The position numbers and the translations under genes are program-made. DNA of 35,166 nucleotides, from NCBI GenBank assembly GCA_024275635.1, contig JAJRYT010000225.1, forward strand, positions 1 through 35,166, in the 5' to 3' direction. This DNA is from Chloroflexota bacterium. GTDB lineage: Bacteria > Chloroflexota > Anaerolineae > Promineifilales > Promineifilaceae. The notes beneath the pieces are model-generated. The model was not told the origin of the DNA. It worked only from the letters and a program-made list of their open reading frames with translations, and ran no database searches. This document shows, in pieces, positions 22,982-30,888 of this stretch. Position 1 is the first letter of the stretch, and every line of letters begins with the position of its first letter.

Positions 22982-25193
22982 GCTCCCCAAAAACGGCCGT
23001 TAACTCATCTTCCGCATACAGTTCCCGCATCGCCGCTTCCCAGGTCAGCCCCTGCCGGTTCTCAAAATGCCAAAAGCCGATGGCCGGGAAAAACGCCCGC
23101 CAATCCGCGCCCGCCGCTGTGCGCTGCCAGCCATAATCGGCCGCCAGCGCGGTGAAATCTATATAGTAGCCGGGCGGGATAGCGTCCTTGAGTTTGCCGC
23201 CCTCGTCGTAATAACGCGGCTCGTCGCCAAACCGGGCCTGGAAATCCCAGGGCAGCGCCCGCAGCGGCTCGCCCTGGCGGCCATCCTGCGCTTCAGCGCG
23301 CAGGTAAACGCGCCAATAAGTCGCCGTCCCCATCTCCTCGCGCGTCACTTCTACACGCGGCTCAAAGGCCAGCGCCTCGCGGTAATAAAAATCAAAGGCG
23401 CGCCCGGCCTTGTTCCAGGTTTGATTGGACTGTCCCGGCAAAGATCGCGCGTCAATCGACTCAAACATATTGTCCAGCCGCGCCAGAAAATCCCAGCCCG
23501 CCTCGGCAATCACCCGTTCGCGCAGGGCGGCGAAGGATTGGTCAACCTGGTCGCTCAGATAGGGGGACGGCGCATTAACGGGCAGTTCCCAAATAAGTTG
23601 GGGGGGCGTTTTCTCATCGGCGGCGGCGACTTTGGCGACAGCTTCTAAGAATAAGGGAGCATCGACCGCCGGTTCGATCTGGCTGATGGCGGCGGCCTGC
23701 GCCGGGGTGATGGCCACGGCCGACCAATCGGGATCGGCGAGACGGCCGTCTCCCGCCAACAACTGCGGCGTCACTCCCCAGCCGTCCGGACTGCCGGCGA
23801 TGAGATAATCCTGCTCATCCCGGCTGTACACGGCGACCAGGGAACGGCCGTCTGGCGACCAGGCGGGGGCGCGTCCCTGCTGTCCCAGGCTGATTGGCGG
23901 TCCATCGGTCGTTACGCCATTCCGCATAGGCAGGGCGTACAATTGGGGGAAGCCGGCGCGGTCGTCACTGTAGGCCAGGAAATGGCCGTCCGGCGAGAAG
24001 GCCGGGTAAGCTTCGTAAATGTCGGAGGTATGGGTAAGGTTGACGGCCGTTTCATCCGTTGCCTCATCCAACGACAGCATAAACAAATCGGGACCGCCAT
24101 CGCGCCAACTGATAAAGGCGATATGCCGCCCTTCCGGCGACCAGACCGGCGCAAAATCCGGCGCTGGATTCTCCGTCAGTCGGAACGGGCCTTCACGTCC
24201 ATCGGCTTTCACAATGAAAATGTCGGCGTTTTCCTCACGGTACGATTCGTACACCAGCCATTGGCCGTCAGGCGACCAGGCGGGACGGCCGTCAAAGGCC
24301 AAATCATTTGTCACCCGGCGCAGGTCGCCTGTGGGAAAGTTGTAAACATAGATTTCCCAATTGCCGTCGCGTCGGGAACTGAAGGCAATTTCTTGTCCGT
24401 CGGGTCGCCAGGCCGGGTCGCGGTCAGGCGCAGGATGGCTGGTGAGGCGCGCCGGCTCGGCCTGACCTAAGGGTAAAATGTAAATGTCACTGTTGCCGTT
24501 CACATGTTGGACAAAAGCCAGACTGCCGCCGCCGGCCAATGGGTCAGGCGTCGCCCAGGGAGTCAGCCGGACGGGGATGGTGGGGCGCGGCGTGGGCGTG
24601 ACCGGACCGGGCGTGGAGGTGACTTCGATGATGCGGGTCTGGATGACTCCGGCGATGGCCTGGTTGGGCTGCTGCTCTTGCAGGGTGATGAAACTGACGG
24701 CCAGCACGATGCCGACGCTGATGATGGCGGTGATGAAACGCATACGGCGGGCGTCAGGATCAGGGACGTGGGGGGCAAGAACGGCCGTTTGCGGGGGTTT
24801 CGGCCGGCGCAGGCGCACGCGCCACCGGGCGCGCCAGACGGCCCAGCGCGATCCCCAGCGGCGGCGCAGGCGTTGGCGTTGGGGGAGGGTGGCAGTCCAT
24901 AACGGCCGTATGAGAATGCGGTACAGCCAGCCCAGAGGTCGCCATACCAACAGCGTCAGCAAGCGCCGCAGCGCCAGCCCCATCCTCCCCAATAACCGCC
25001 AGAGCGGAACTAGCGCCTTCTTTGCATATCGCCACACAAATCTAAAGGGGGTTGAGAGCCAGAACAACGGCTTCCAAATCGTCCAGACCAGCAAGTTACG
25101 GCTGGCTAACCCCACCCGCCCAACAAACTGCCAAAACCGGATCGCTAGGTTCAGCCACAACCACCGGCCCATTCGTTTCACTCGTTCGCCCAT
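22977..25193 (-). CDS. Membrane-anchored TolB/PD40-type beta-propeller protein
   Basis: 738 residues. The N terminus (1-130) is strongly Trp/Arg/Leu-rich and contains a degenerate internal duplication of about 44 residues (GRVGL at 25 and GRMGL at 69, each followed by an LVW...PL.WL segment). One membrane helix lies at about 152-171, then a Thr/Pro linker. Residues about 220-500 carry at least six WD40-like/PD40 repeats with the pattern PAWSPDG, PVWSPEG, PAFSPDG, as in TolB. The C-terminal 200 residues have no recognised fold. It is probably an extracytoplasmic binding or scaffold protein. The M23 peptidase lies next in the operon, so a role in cell-wall handling is plausible. Confidence 0.85.
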   Translation of the reverse strand: MGERVKRMGRWLWLNLAIRFWQFVGRVGLASRNLLVWTIWKPLFWLSTPFRFVWRYAKKALVPLWRLLGRMGLALRRLLTLLVWRPLGWLYRILIRPLWTATLPQRQRLRRRWGSRWAVWRARWRVRLRRPKPPQTAVLAPHVPDPDARRMRFITAIISVGIVLAVSFITLQEQQPNQAIAGVIQTRIIEVTSTPGPVTPTPRPTIPVRLTPWATPDPLAGGGSLAFVQHVNGNSDIYILPLGQAEPARLTSHPAPDRDPAWRPDGQEIAFSSRRDGNWEIYVYNFPTGDLRRVTNDLAFDGRPAWSPDGQWLVYESYREENADIFIVKADGREGPFRLTENPAPDFAPVWSPEGRHIAFISWRDGGPDLFMLSLDEATDETAVNLTHTSDIYEAYPAFSPDGHFLAYSDDRAGFPQLYALPMRNGVTTDGPPISLGQQGRAPAWSPDGRSLVAVYSRDEQDYLIAGSPDGWGVTPQLLAGDGRLADPDWSAVAITPAQAAAISQIEPAVDAPLFLEAVAKVAAADEKTPPQLIWELPVNAPSPYLSDQVDQSFAALRERVIAEAGWDFLARLDNMFESIDARSLPGQSNQTWNKAGRAFDFYYREALAFEPRVEVTREEMGTATYWRVYLRAEAQDGRQGEPLRALPWDFQARFGDEPRYYDEGGKLKDAIPPGYYIDFTALAADYGWQRTAAGADWRAFFPAIGFWHFENRQGLTWEAAMRELYAEDELTAVFGER

Positions 25194-25379
25194 CTCAACG
25201 CCAGTGTAGCATGGCTGTGGACTATGTCAAGTTGCCTGATGGGCGAAGTAGACTTCAACCGCTTGAATTGGGCGAAGAAATCCTTTATGATAGGCTTATC
25301 TGTCAGGAAAGGGCGTGCCGTATATGACCGATTTTGTTACATGGGCAAATTTCATAATTGACAAAAAGGAGCATACAGA

Positions 25380-25820
25380 ATGAAGCTTAGAAGCGATATC
25401 CACAAAATTGGCTGGATGATTTTTGGAATAGTTTTGGCGGGATTTTTACTGCAAGCTTGGCAGCCTAAAAAATCTAACAATATTTTCGCGTTAATGATGG
25501 TGCTTGTTGGGATAGTGTCTTTTTATGGAGCGATTGGTTTAGGGGTAGGTGTCAAGGATTCAAACCTTTCGAAAACTGATATTCGTTTGGCAATTACTGT
25601 GTCCATTATATCTTTTTACTTAGTTCTTGTAGGAACAACCAGCTTCTTTGTCAATGATAGAGCATTGCCTGATATTACCAATACTCTTATCACTCATTTC
25701 ACAAATATTGTTGGGGTTGTAATTGTTTTTTATTTTGGTACTGTTGCATATGAAACTGTTCACAAGCCTGCTACTACAAAAACCGAAGGAAATGAGGTAG
25801 GCACAGATAATTCTTCCTAA
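25380..25820 (+). CDS. Small four-helix membrane protein of unknown function
   Basis: 146 residues. AAGGAG eight bases before the ATG gives a confident start. Four hydrophobic segments lie at about 11-28, 34-57, 69-92 and 103-125, with a polar Thr/Glu-rich tail. No family is recognised. The gene and its flanks are clearly more AT-rich than the neighbours and contain no ACGGCCGT octamer, which suggests a recent arrival by transfer. It is isolated: the gene to the left is divergent and the gene to the right is convergent. Confidence 0.75.
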   Translation: MKLRSDIHKIGWMIFGIVLAGFLLQAWQPKKSNNIFALMMVLVGIVSFYGAIGLGVGVKDSNLSKTDIRLAITVSIISFYLVLVGTTSFFVNDRALPDITNTLITHFTNIVGVVIVFYFGTVAYETVHKPATTKTEGNEVGTDNSS

Positions 25821-26162
25821 CATGACTCTGGCGTTTTCCGGAGTCGAGGCTTTAGCTGGGCCATATATGGATTTCGCCAGAGTCCAGTTCCTAAGATGAA
25901 TCTCAGCAATGAATCTCGATACTAAATGTAGTCAATAGATTTCGTAGATATGCTAAACCATACGCCCAGATGATCTCGCTTCACTCGTGGGTAGGCTACC
26001 GCGATTTTCGCAATTTCGCCATTTGCAATCTGTTGCCGTGGGGTGCAGCCGCTCGATGGTTGACACTCATGCTAACTGAGCGAATTATTTCAAAAAGGTG
26101 CCGGTAGTCGAGTAATCGTCGCCAGGCTTTTTGACCATCTGACTACTCGACTACCAGACTAT
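25821..26162. other. AT-rich non-coding stretch with hairpins
   Basis: No gene is seen. A hairpin GACTCTGG/CCGGAGTC (25824-25845) lies directly after the small membrane-protein gene and could terminate it weakly. GACTCTGGCG also recurs inverted as CGCCAGAGTC at 25875-25884. Another inverted pair, GGTAGTCGAGTA (26103-26114) and TACTCGACTACC (26144-26155), abuts the stop of the convergent gene at 26163, within short GACTAC-like word repeats. Neither hairpin has a T run. Confidence 0.5.
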
Positions 26163-29100
26163 TTACGCCTTCAATTCTCGGTTGCGGACGGCGCGGAAGG
26201 CGGGGTAGACGTGCGGCTTGCGGTTGCCGTTTTTGTCCAACACGCCGGCGTTACGCATCCAGTCCGTCCAGGCGAACCAGATGACGACAGGAACCAGGTC
26301 GGCATAGCGGTCAGCGATGTGGCTGTAGACATCTTTCATGTAGTCGCCGATTTCGGGGTAGAACTGGGAGCCGATCTCGTTGTCGTCGGCCACACCTAAC
26401 TCTGTAATCCAGAAAGGTATATCGGGCAGAGCGGCTTTGTATTGGGCAAAGGCTGCGCCCAACGTGCCGTACTGTTGGCCCCAATCGAACGGGGCGCGGG
26501 TGGCCCAGCGGGTGTAGGGATGGATGCCGATGGCGTCTACCGGCCAGGGGCCGTTTAGCGCCGCTTTGCACGCTTGCAGGTAGGCGATGCCCTCTTCCGG
26601 GCCGGTTGCCAGCCCGCCAAAGATTAGGGGGGAATTGGGGGATGCGGCGCGGATGGCAACGGCCGTCTTCTTCAAAATGATGGCGAATTTATCGGCCGGG
26701 ATGAAAACAGAGGAGGGGTTGTTCGGCTTGTCCCCTTCGTTCCAGATTTCGTAGCCGACGGCGTCGCCGTAGCGGCGGTAACGACGGGCGATTTTCTTGG
26801 CGGCGGCAGCCAGATCGCGGGCATACCCTTGCCAATCGTTGCCGCCTGTCCAGGGCGCTTTGCCCCAGATAGTTTCCTGGTTGAGGACGAACAAGGTTTT
26901 GACGCCCATCTTGTTGTAGGCGCGGATGATGGGGTCGTATTGGGCAAATGCTTTGCTCATATTGCCGCGTTCGGACTCGTTTATCCGCGCATCTAGTTTG
27001 AAAACGAAGCGCACCCAATCCATGCCTTTCAAATCATCGTTGTCAAAGGGGTTGCTGTGGGGAGCGTCGGGATTGACGTTCATGCCGGTTTGCAGGGAGG
27101 CGACTTCAAAGCCGGGGGCGCTGTCTATGACGCCGCCGGGCGCGGTGGGCTGGACGGCCGTTGTCGAACGGTAGAAGATGGCCGTCATGATGGCGTCGCG
27201 CAGGGGGCGTCCGGCACGGCCGTATCGGGTTTTCAAGGAAGCTTCCTGCGGCGGCAGCAGCCAGGGGTAGTTAATACGGTAATCATCCCCATCCTTGCCG
27301 ACGATGAGCACCCAATGCTGGTCATTATCGGTGTAAGGCGTGTCGCTGGTAAAGTCTACCTGCACCGTCACCGGGCGGCCCTGGGACAGGCTGTCATCAA
27401 TGCGGGCGATGAGGTCGGCCGTGCTGGGACCATCGAACTTGCCGCCGTACACGATGTCGGCGTATACATTGCTTAAGGCGTTCCATTTAGTCAGGTAGCC
27501 GTTCAGGTAGCCCCCTTTGCTAACCATGGCCCGGTTTAGTTGGATGGGGGTGATGTTACGGCCGAATGTGTTGGCGACCATCGTGAAGTCAGTCAGCAGG
27601 CAGCCCCATTTGCCAATCGTCTGGGGCGAACCGGCGCGGCCCAGACGGGCATTGGCCCATAAGGGATCGCGTTGGGATAGCGGCTCGGTCAGTGAAGCGC
27701 CGCTTTGCCAGGGGACCATGATCCGGGTGTAGAGAATCTGGCCAAAAAAGGCGCCCTGGTCGTCTTTTAGGCGGAAGTCAGCGTAATGAGTTCCGGAAGT
27801 TGTTGGCGCGCGCATCGCGACGGAGATTTCGGTTTCGGCGCCAGGAGCGACGGCGGGAACGGGGTAGCTGGCTTGGAAGTTCATGGGCGTGCCGCCGGCG
27901 AATTCCAGGGTGAAGCCGGCGCCCCAGGCGCGGCTTCCGGTATTGCGGACGCGCCAGGTTTTGGTGAATTTCTTACCGGCGACAATTTCGGTGTCATCGG
28001 GGATGGTGACGTCGGCGACGAAGCGGGCATTGCTGACCCCGCCAGGCTGAACGACAGGCGCATCAGCGATGATGCGGGTGTAGATGATGTCGCCGAAGGG
28101 GATGCCCTGGTCGTCTTGGAAGCGCCAATCGCTGAAGTAAACGCCGGGGGCGTCGGGGACGGTGAACTCGATGGAGATGGCGACTTGTTGGCCGGGAGCG
28201 GCGGCGGGTAACGGCCGTTCCGTCATCCCGGTCATCGCTGCGCCATCGGTATGGACGAATTTGAAACCGGCTCCCCAGGCCGCTTCGCCGTTGTTCTCCA
28301 CGCGCCATGTTTTGGTAAAAACAGTTCCTGTCGTCACTTGGGTATCATCGGGAAAGGTGACGTCGCTGATGAAACGGCCGTTGGGCTTAAGCAGAGGCGA
28401 TTCTTCCTCATCGGGCGGTTCGGGCGGCGGCTCCGGCGGCATGGGGAAGTCCGGCTTTTCCTCATCTTTCTTTTTCGGGTCGGGTACATCGAACGTCGTT
28501 TGAATGGTGTAATCGGTGACAGGCTTGATCAGTTTTTGGGTGCGGTTGGCAATGCCGCCAAAGCCCGGGCCCAGGTACCAGATGGCTGCGCCTAGAATTT
28601 CGGGGTAATGGGCGTAATAGGCGGCGACCTGTTTGATATGTTCCATGGCTGTGGCGACGTCGGGAACCCGGTCATACGTCCAGCCCCATTCGGTAATGAG
28701 GACAGCCGGCCGTTTGATTTTATGCTTGTCACAGGCGGCAAATAACTTCTCAAACCGGCCGATATGATCGCCGCGCAGGAACCAGATGTCGTTTACTTTG
28801 TAGCTGTATTCATGCAGGGAAACGGAGGCTTTGTCTGGGCGCTGCTGGCATAATTCCAGATAACGCAGCATCCCATCCGTTTCCCAGGAGGCGGCGTCTG
28901 GCGTGCCGGAAGAGTAGCCAAAGGCGGAAAAGCGGAAGCCATCGGCCATCATCATTTGGGCGGTGTGGAAGGCGAAGTTGCCCAGCCAATCACCCCATTT
29001 CGCTTCTTTGCGTACTTCGTTGATAGTTTCGATCCAGACCAATTTGGGGTCCAGTTCCGGGGGGATGATCTTTTTATGTTTTTGCCAATGTTCGGCAGCG

Positions 29101-29366
29101 GCAGCTTCCGGCTCTTTGTTGTAATCGGGTATATCGGGATCGTATTCTTCATCGCCGGGGAAACGGACGCTGCGCCGGTAAACGGCCGTATGCGCCACTG
29201 AACTCTTTTTCATAATCTCCTGGGCGTCAAACAATCCCGTCATGGAATCAGCCGCTTTGATGAAAAAGGGAATACCAGCCGCATCTATGCGCCGTAAATG
29301 GTCGCCAATGCCCGACGGATTGCCGCCGACGCTGGTATGAAACCCAATCTTATTGAATGCCTTCAT
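26163..29366 (-). CDS. Multidomain protein: two glycoside-hydrolase-like barrels, two NBR1-type Ig domains, C39-like peptidase
   Basis: 1067 residues from the ATG at 29366 (GGGAGG nine bases upstream). Residues 1-290 form a TIM-barrel glycoside-hydrolase-like domain with candidate acid E117 (INE) and nucleophile E226 (ITEWGW). A Pro/Glu-rich linker (about 294-328) follows. Two NBR1/FW-type Ig domains (about 330-440 and 448-555) each show the DVT.PDDT, KTWRV.N.G..AWGAGF and DDQG pattern. A C39-like peptidase domain (about 560-710) has C589 and H684; the usual Asp is replaced by Asn in INYPW (N699), so activity is uncertain. A second barrel (about 750-1060) has E877 (WNEGD) and E989 (ITELG). 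There is no signal peptide or membrane helix. The combination is not a family I can name. It may handle glycopeptide or wall material. Confidence 0.8.
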   Translation of the reverse strand: MKAFNKIGFHTSVGGNPSGIGDHLRRIDAAGIPFFIKAADSMTGLFDAQEIMKKSSVAHTAVYRRSVRFPGDEEYDPDIPDYNKEPEAAAAEHWQKHKKIIPPELDPKLVWIETINEVRKEAKWGDWLGNFAFHTAQMMMADGFRFSAFGYSSGTPDAASWETDGMLRYLELCQQRPDKASVSLHEYSYKVNDIWFLRGDHIGRFEKLFAACDKHKIKRPAVLITEWGWTYDRVPDVATAMEHIKQVAAYYAHYPEILGAAIWYLGPGFGGIANRTQKLIKPVTDYTIQTTFDVPDPKKKDEEKPDFPMPPEPPPEPPDEEESPLLKPNGRFISDVTFPDDTQVTTGTVFTKTWRVENNGEAAWGAGFKFVHTDGAAMTGMTERPLPAAAPGQQVAISIEFTVPDAPGVYFSDWRFQDDQGIPFGDIIYTRIIADAPVVQPGGVSNARFVADVTIPDDTEIVAGKKFTKTWRVRNTGSRAWGAGFTLEFAGGTPMNFQASYPVPAVAPGAETEISVAMRAPTTSGTHYADFRLKDDQGAFFGQILYTRIMVPWQSGASLTEPLSQRDPLWANARLGRAGSPQTIGKWGCLLTDFTMVANTFGRNITPIQLNRAMVSKGGYLNGYLTKWNALSNVYADIVYGGKFDGPSTADLIARIDDSLSQGRPVTVQVDFTSDTPYTDNDQHWVLIVGKDGDDYRINYPWLLPPQEASLKTRYGRAGRPLRDAIMTAIFYRSTTAVQPTAPGGVIDSAPGFEVASLQTGMNVNPDAPHSNPFDNDDLKGMDWVRFVFKLDARINESERGNMSKAFAQYDPIIRAYNKMGVKTLFVLNQETIWGKAPWTGGNDWQGYARDLAAAAKKIARRYRRYGDAVGYEIWNEGDKPNNPSSVFIPADKFAIILKKTAVAIRAASPNSPLIFGGLATGPEEGIAYLQACKAALNGPWPVDAIGIHPYTRWATRAPFDWGQQYGTLGAAFAQYKAALPDIPFWITELGVADDNEIGSQFYPEIGDYMKDVYSHIADRYADLVPVVIWFAWTDWMRNAGVLDKNGNRKPHVYPAFRAVRNRELKA

Positions 29367-29585
29367 CGTTTTGAACCTCCCAAACAATTAGAGTCGTTAC
29401 AAATTTTGAAATGAACAGCATAATGATGTGTCTGGCTGTAAGAGCTCCCTATCATTCAGAAAATAAGTAGTGTCATGATGATCCCGCCATTTTTGAGGCG
29501 GCAACGGATTGGAAAATAAACGGATAAAATAACATGAGGGAATCCGCTTTTTTCTTTATCTGCTGTTGTCACGGTCTAGAGACGC

Positions 29586-29599
29586 TACAGTTAACTGTA
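29586..29599. promoter_or_regulatory. Perfect 14-bp palindrome
   Basis: TACAGTTAACTGTA reads the same on both strands. It lies in the divergent intergenic region between the multidomain gene and moxR and is a candidate regulator-binding site. Confidence 0.45.
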
Positions 29600-29619
29600 A
29601 TGCTATTAGCGTAAAAGAG

Positions 29620-29670
29620 AAGCGCCCGCTTGTCAATAAAGTTACAAATTTTACAAGAGGGCGCTTTTTT
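29620..29670 (+). terminator. Rho-independent terminator-like hairpin upstream of moxR
   Basis: Arms AAGCGCCCGCTTGT (29620-29633) and ACAAGAGGGCGCTT (29653-29666) pair over 14 bp with one mismatch. The right arm runs into six T residues (29665-29670). The form is that of an intrinsic terminator on the plus strand, yet the nearest plus-strand gene upstream ends at 25820. It could end a small RNA or insulate moxR. Confidence 0.6.
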
Positions 29671-29701
29671 GCAAGCGGCCGGCTGAAGCCGCGAAACCCC
29701 A

Positions 29702-29730
29702 TTGCCGTGAAATATCGCCTCTGTTATGAT
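29702..29730 (+). promoter_or_regulatory. Candidate extended -10 promoter of moxR
   Basis: TTGCCG (29702-29707), 17 bp spacer, TATGAT (29725-29730), with TGT directly before the -10 giving an extended -10 form. The expected start of transcription is near 29737, only about 3 bases before the moxR ATG at 29740. No ribosome binding site exists, so a leaderless mRNA is likely. Confidence 0.55.
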
Positions 29731-29739
29731 TCAATTGTC

Positions 29740-30684
29740 ATGAAAGAAATCCAGGAATTCGCCCAACAACTCATAGCTAACGTGGAAAAAGTCATCATTG
29801 GCAAGCGAGACGCGCTGCAAATGATGCTGGCAGCGCTGTTGTGTGAAGGACACGTGCTGCTAGAAGATGTGCCGGGCACGGGCAAGACGATGCTGGCGCG
29901 GGCCATCGCCATCAGCCTGGGCGTGAACTTTAAGCGGCTGCAATGCACGCCCGATTTGCTGCCCAATGATGTAACTGGCGTCTCTATTTTTGACCAGCAG
30001 AAGCAGGCGTTCACCTTCATTCCCGGCCCGGCTTTCACCCACATTTTGCTGGCCGATGAGATTAACCGGGCGACGCCGCGCACCCAATCGGCGCTGCTGG
30101 AAGCGATGGGGGAACGGCAGGTTTCGGTGGACGGGGTGACGCATCAGTTGGAACGGCCGTTTTTCGTCCTGGCTACCCAAAACCCCATCGAATATGAAGG
30201 AACTTTCCCTCTGCCCGAAGCCCAACTCGACCGCTTCTTCATGAAACTCAGCCTGGGCTACTTGGACGAAGCCACTGAAAATCAGATGCTCATCAACCTG
30301 GGCGGCGTCCATCCCATTGAACTCATCAGCCAGGTGGTAGACGGGAACCGGCTGCCCGATTTGGCCCAGCGGGTGTGGTCGGTTCACGTGGACGACACCG
30401 TGCGCGACTACATCATCCAACTGGTATTTGCCACGCGCCGGCACAAAGACCTGATATTAGGAGCCAGCCCGCGCGGCAGCCACGCCCTCTACCGCGCCGG
30501 TCAGGCCTACGCCGCGCTTCAGGGACGGGATTATGTTCTGCCTGACGATATTAAATTACTGGCAACGGCCGTTCTGGGTCACCGCTGCCTCATTCACCCC
30601 GAAAGCGCCCTGCGTGGCAAGACGATTTCCACCCTCATGACCGACATCATCAAAGCTGTCCCATTGGACATCGGCGAATTATGA
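29740..30684 (+). CDS. MoxR-family AAA+ ATPase
   Basis: 314 residues, the normal length for the family. Walker A is GTGKT (46-50), Walker B is LLADEINRA with D106 and E107, and the sensor region ATQNPIEYEGTFPLPEAQLDRF is intact, named here by its parts ATQNP and LDRF. MoxR ATPases act as chaperone-like factors that mature or activate partner proteins, typically those encoded next to DUF58 genes, as here. A longer open frame starts at 29566, but it runs through the terminator-like hairpin and the promoter and has no family similarity, so the ATG at 29740 is used. The DUF58 gene follows after a 25-copy heptamer array. Confidence 0.93.
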   Translation: MKEIQEFAQQLIANVEKVIIGKRDALQMMLAALLCEGHVLLEDVPGTGKTMLARAIAISLGVNFKRLQCTPDLLPNDVTGVSIFDQQKQAFTFIPGPAFTHILLADEINRATPRTQSALLEAMGERQVSVDGVTHQLERPFFVLATQNPIEYEGTFPLPEAQLDRFFMKLSLGYLDEATENQMLINLGGVHPIELISQVVDGNRLPDLAQRVWSVHVDDTVRDYIIQLVFATRRHKDLILGASPRGSHALYRAGQAYAALQGRDYVLPDDIKLLATAVLGHRCLIHPESALRGKTISTLMTDIIKAVPLDIGEL

Positions 30685-30708
30685 ATTAGGAATGATGAAC
30701 GATGAATT

Positions 30709-30883
30709 CATCATTCATCACTCATCATTCATCACTCATCATTCATCACTCATCATTCATCACTCATCATTCATCACTCATCATTCATCATTCATCATTC
30801 ATCACTCATCATTCATCATTCATCATTCATCACTCATCATTCATCACTCATCACTCATCACTCATCATTCATCACTCATCATT
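30709..30883 (+). repeat. Array of 25 perfect tandem heptamers between moxR and the DUF58 gene
   Basis: 175 bp made only of CATCATT (14 copies) and CATCACT (11 copies), with no insertion, deletion or other change. The single variable site is base 6 (T or C). The first ten copies alternate strictly. It begins after a short inverted lead-in (AATGATGAA at 30691-30699 faces the array) 24 bp past the moxR stop, and ends five bases before the ATG of the next gene at 30889, so it replaces the normal ribosome binding site region. Open frames of His/Ser-rich sequence through it are repeat artefacts. Confidence 0.97.
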
Positions 30884-30888
30884 CCAAA

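Larger units (their letters stand above)
29367..29739. other. Divergent intergenic region with T-tract hairpins
   Basis: It separates the minus-strand multidomain gene from moxR. No gene is seen. Besides the palindrome, terminator and promoter listed separately, a weak stem CGGATT (29505-29510)/AATCCG (29541-29546) is followed by six T residues (29548-29553). Two hairpin-plus-T signals on the plus strand with no gene upstream suggest that a short RNA may be made here. Confidence 0.45.

Noticed and set aside
29566..29739. N-terminal extension of MoxR
   Set aside because: The frame crosses a terminator-like hairpin and a promoter, and MoxR proteins begin near the residue encoded at 29740.
30709..30883. 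CRISPR array
   Set aside because: Units are 7 bp with no spacers, and no cas genes are present.
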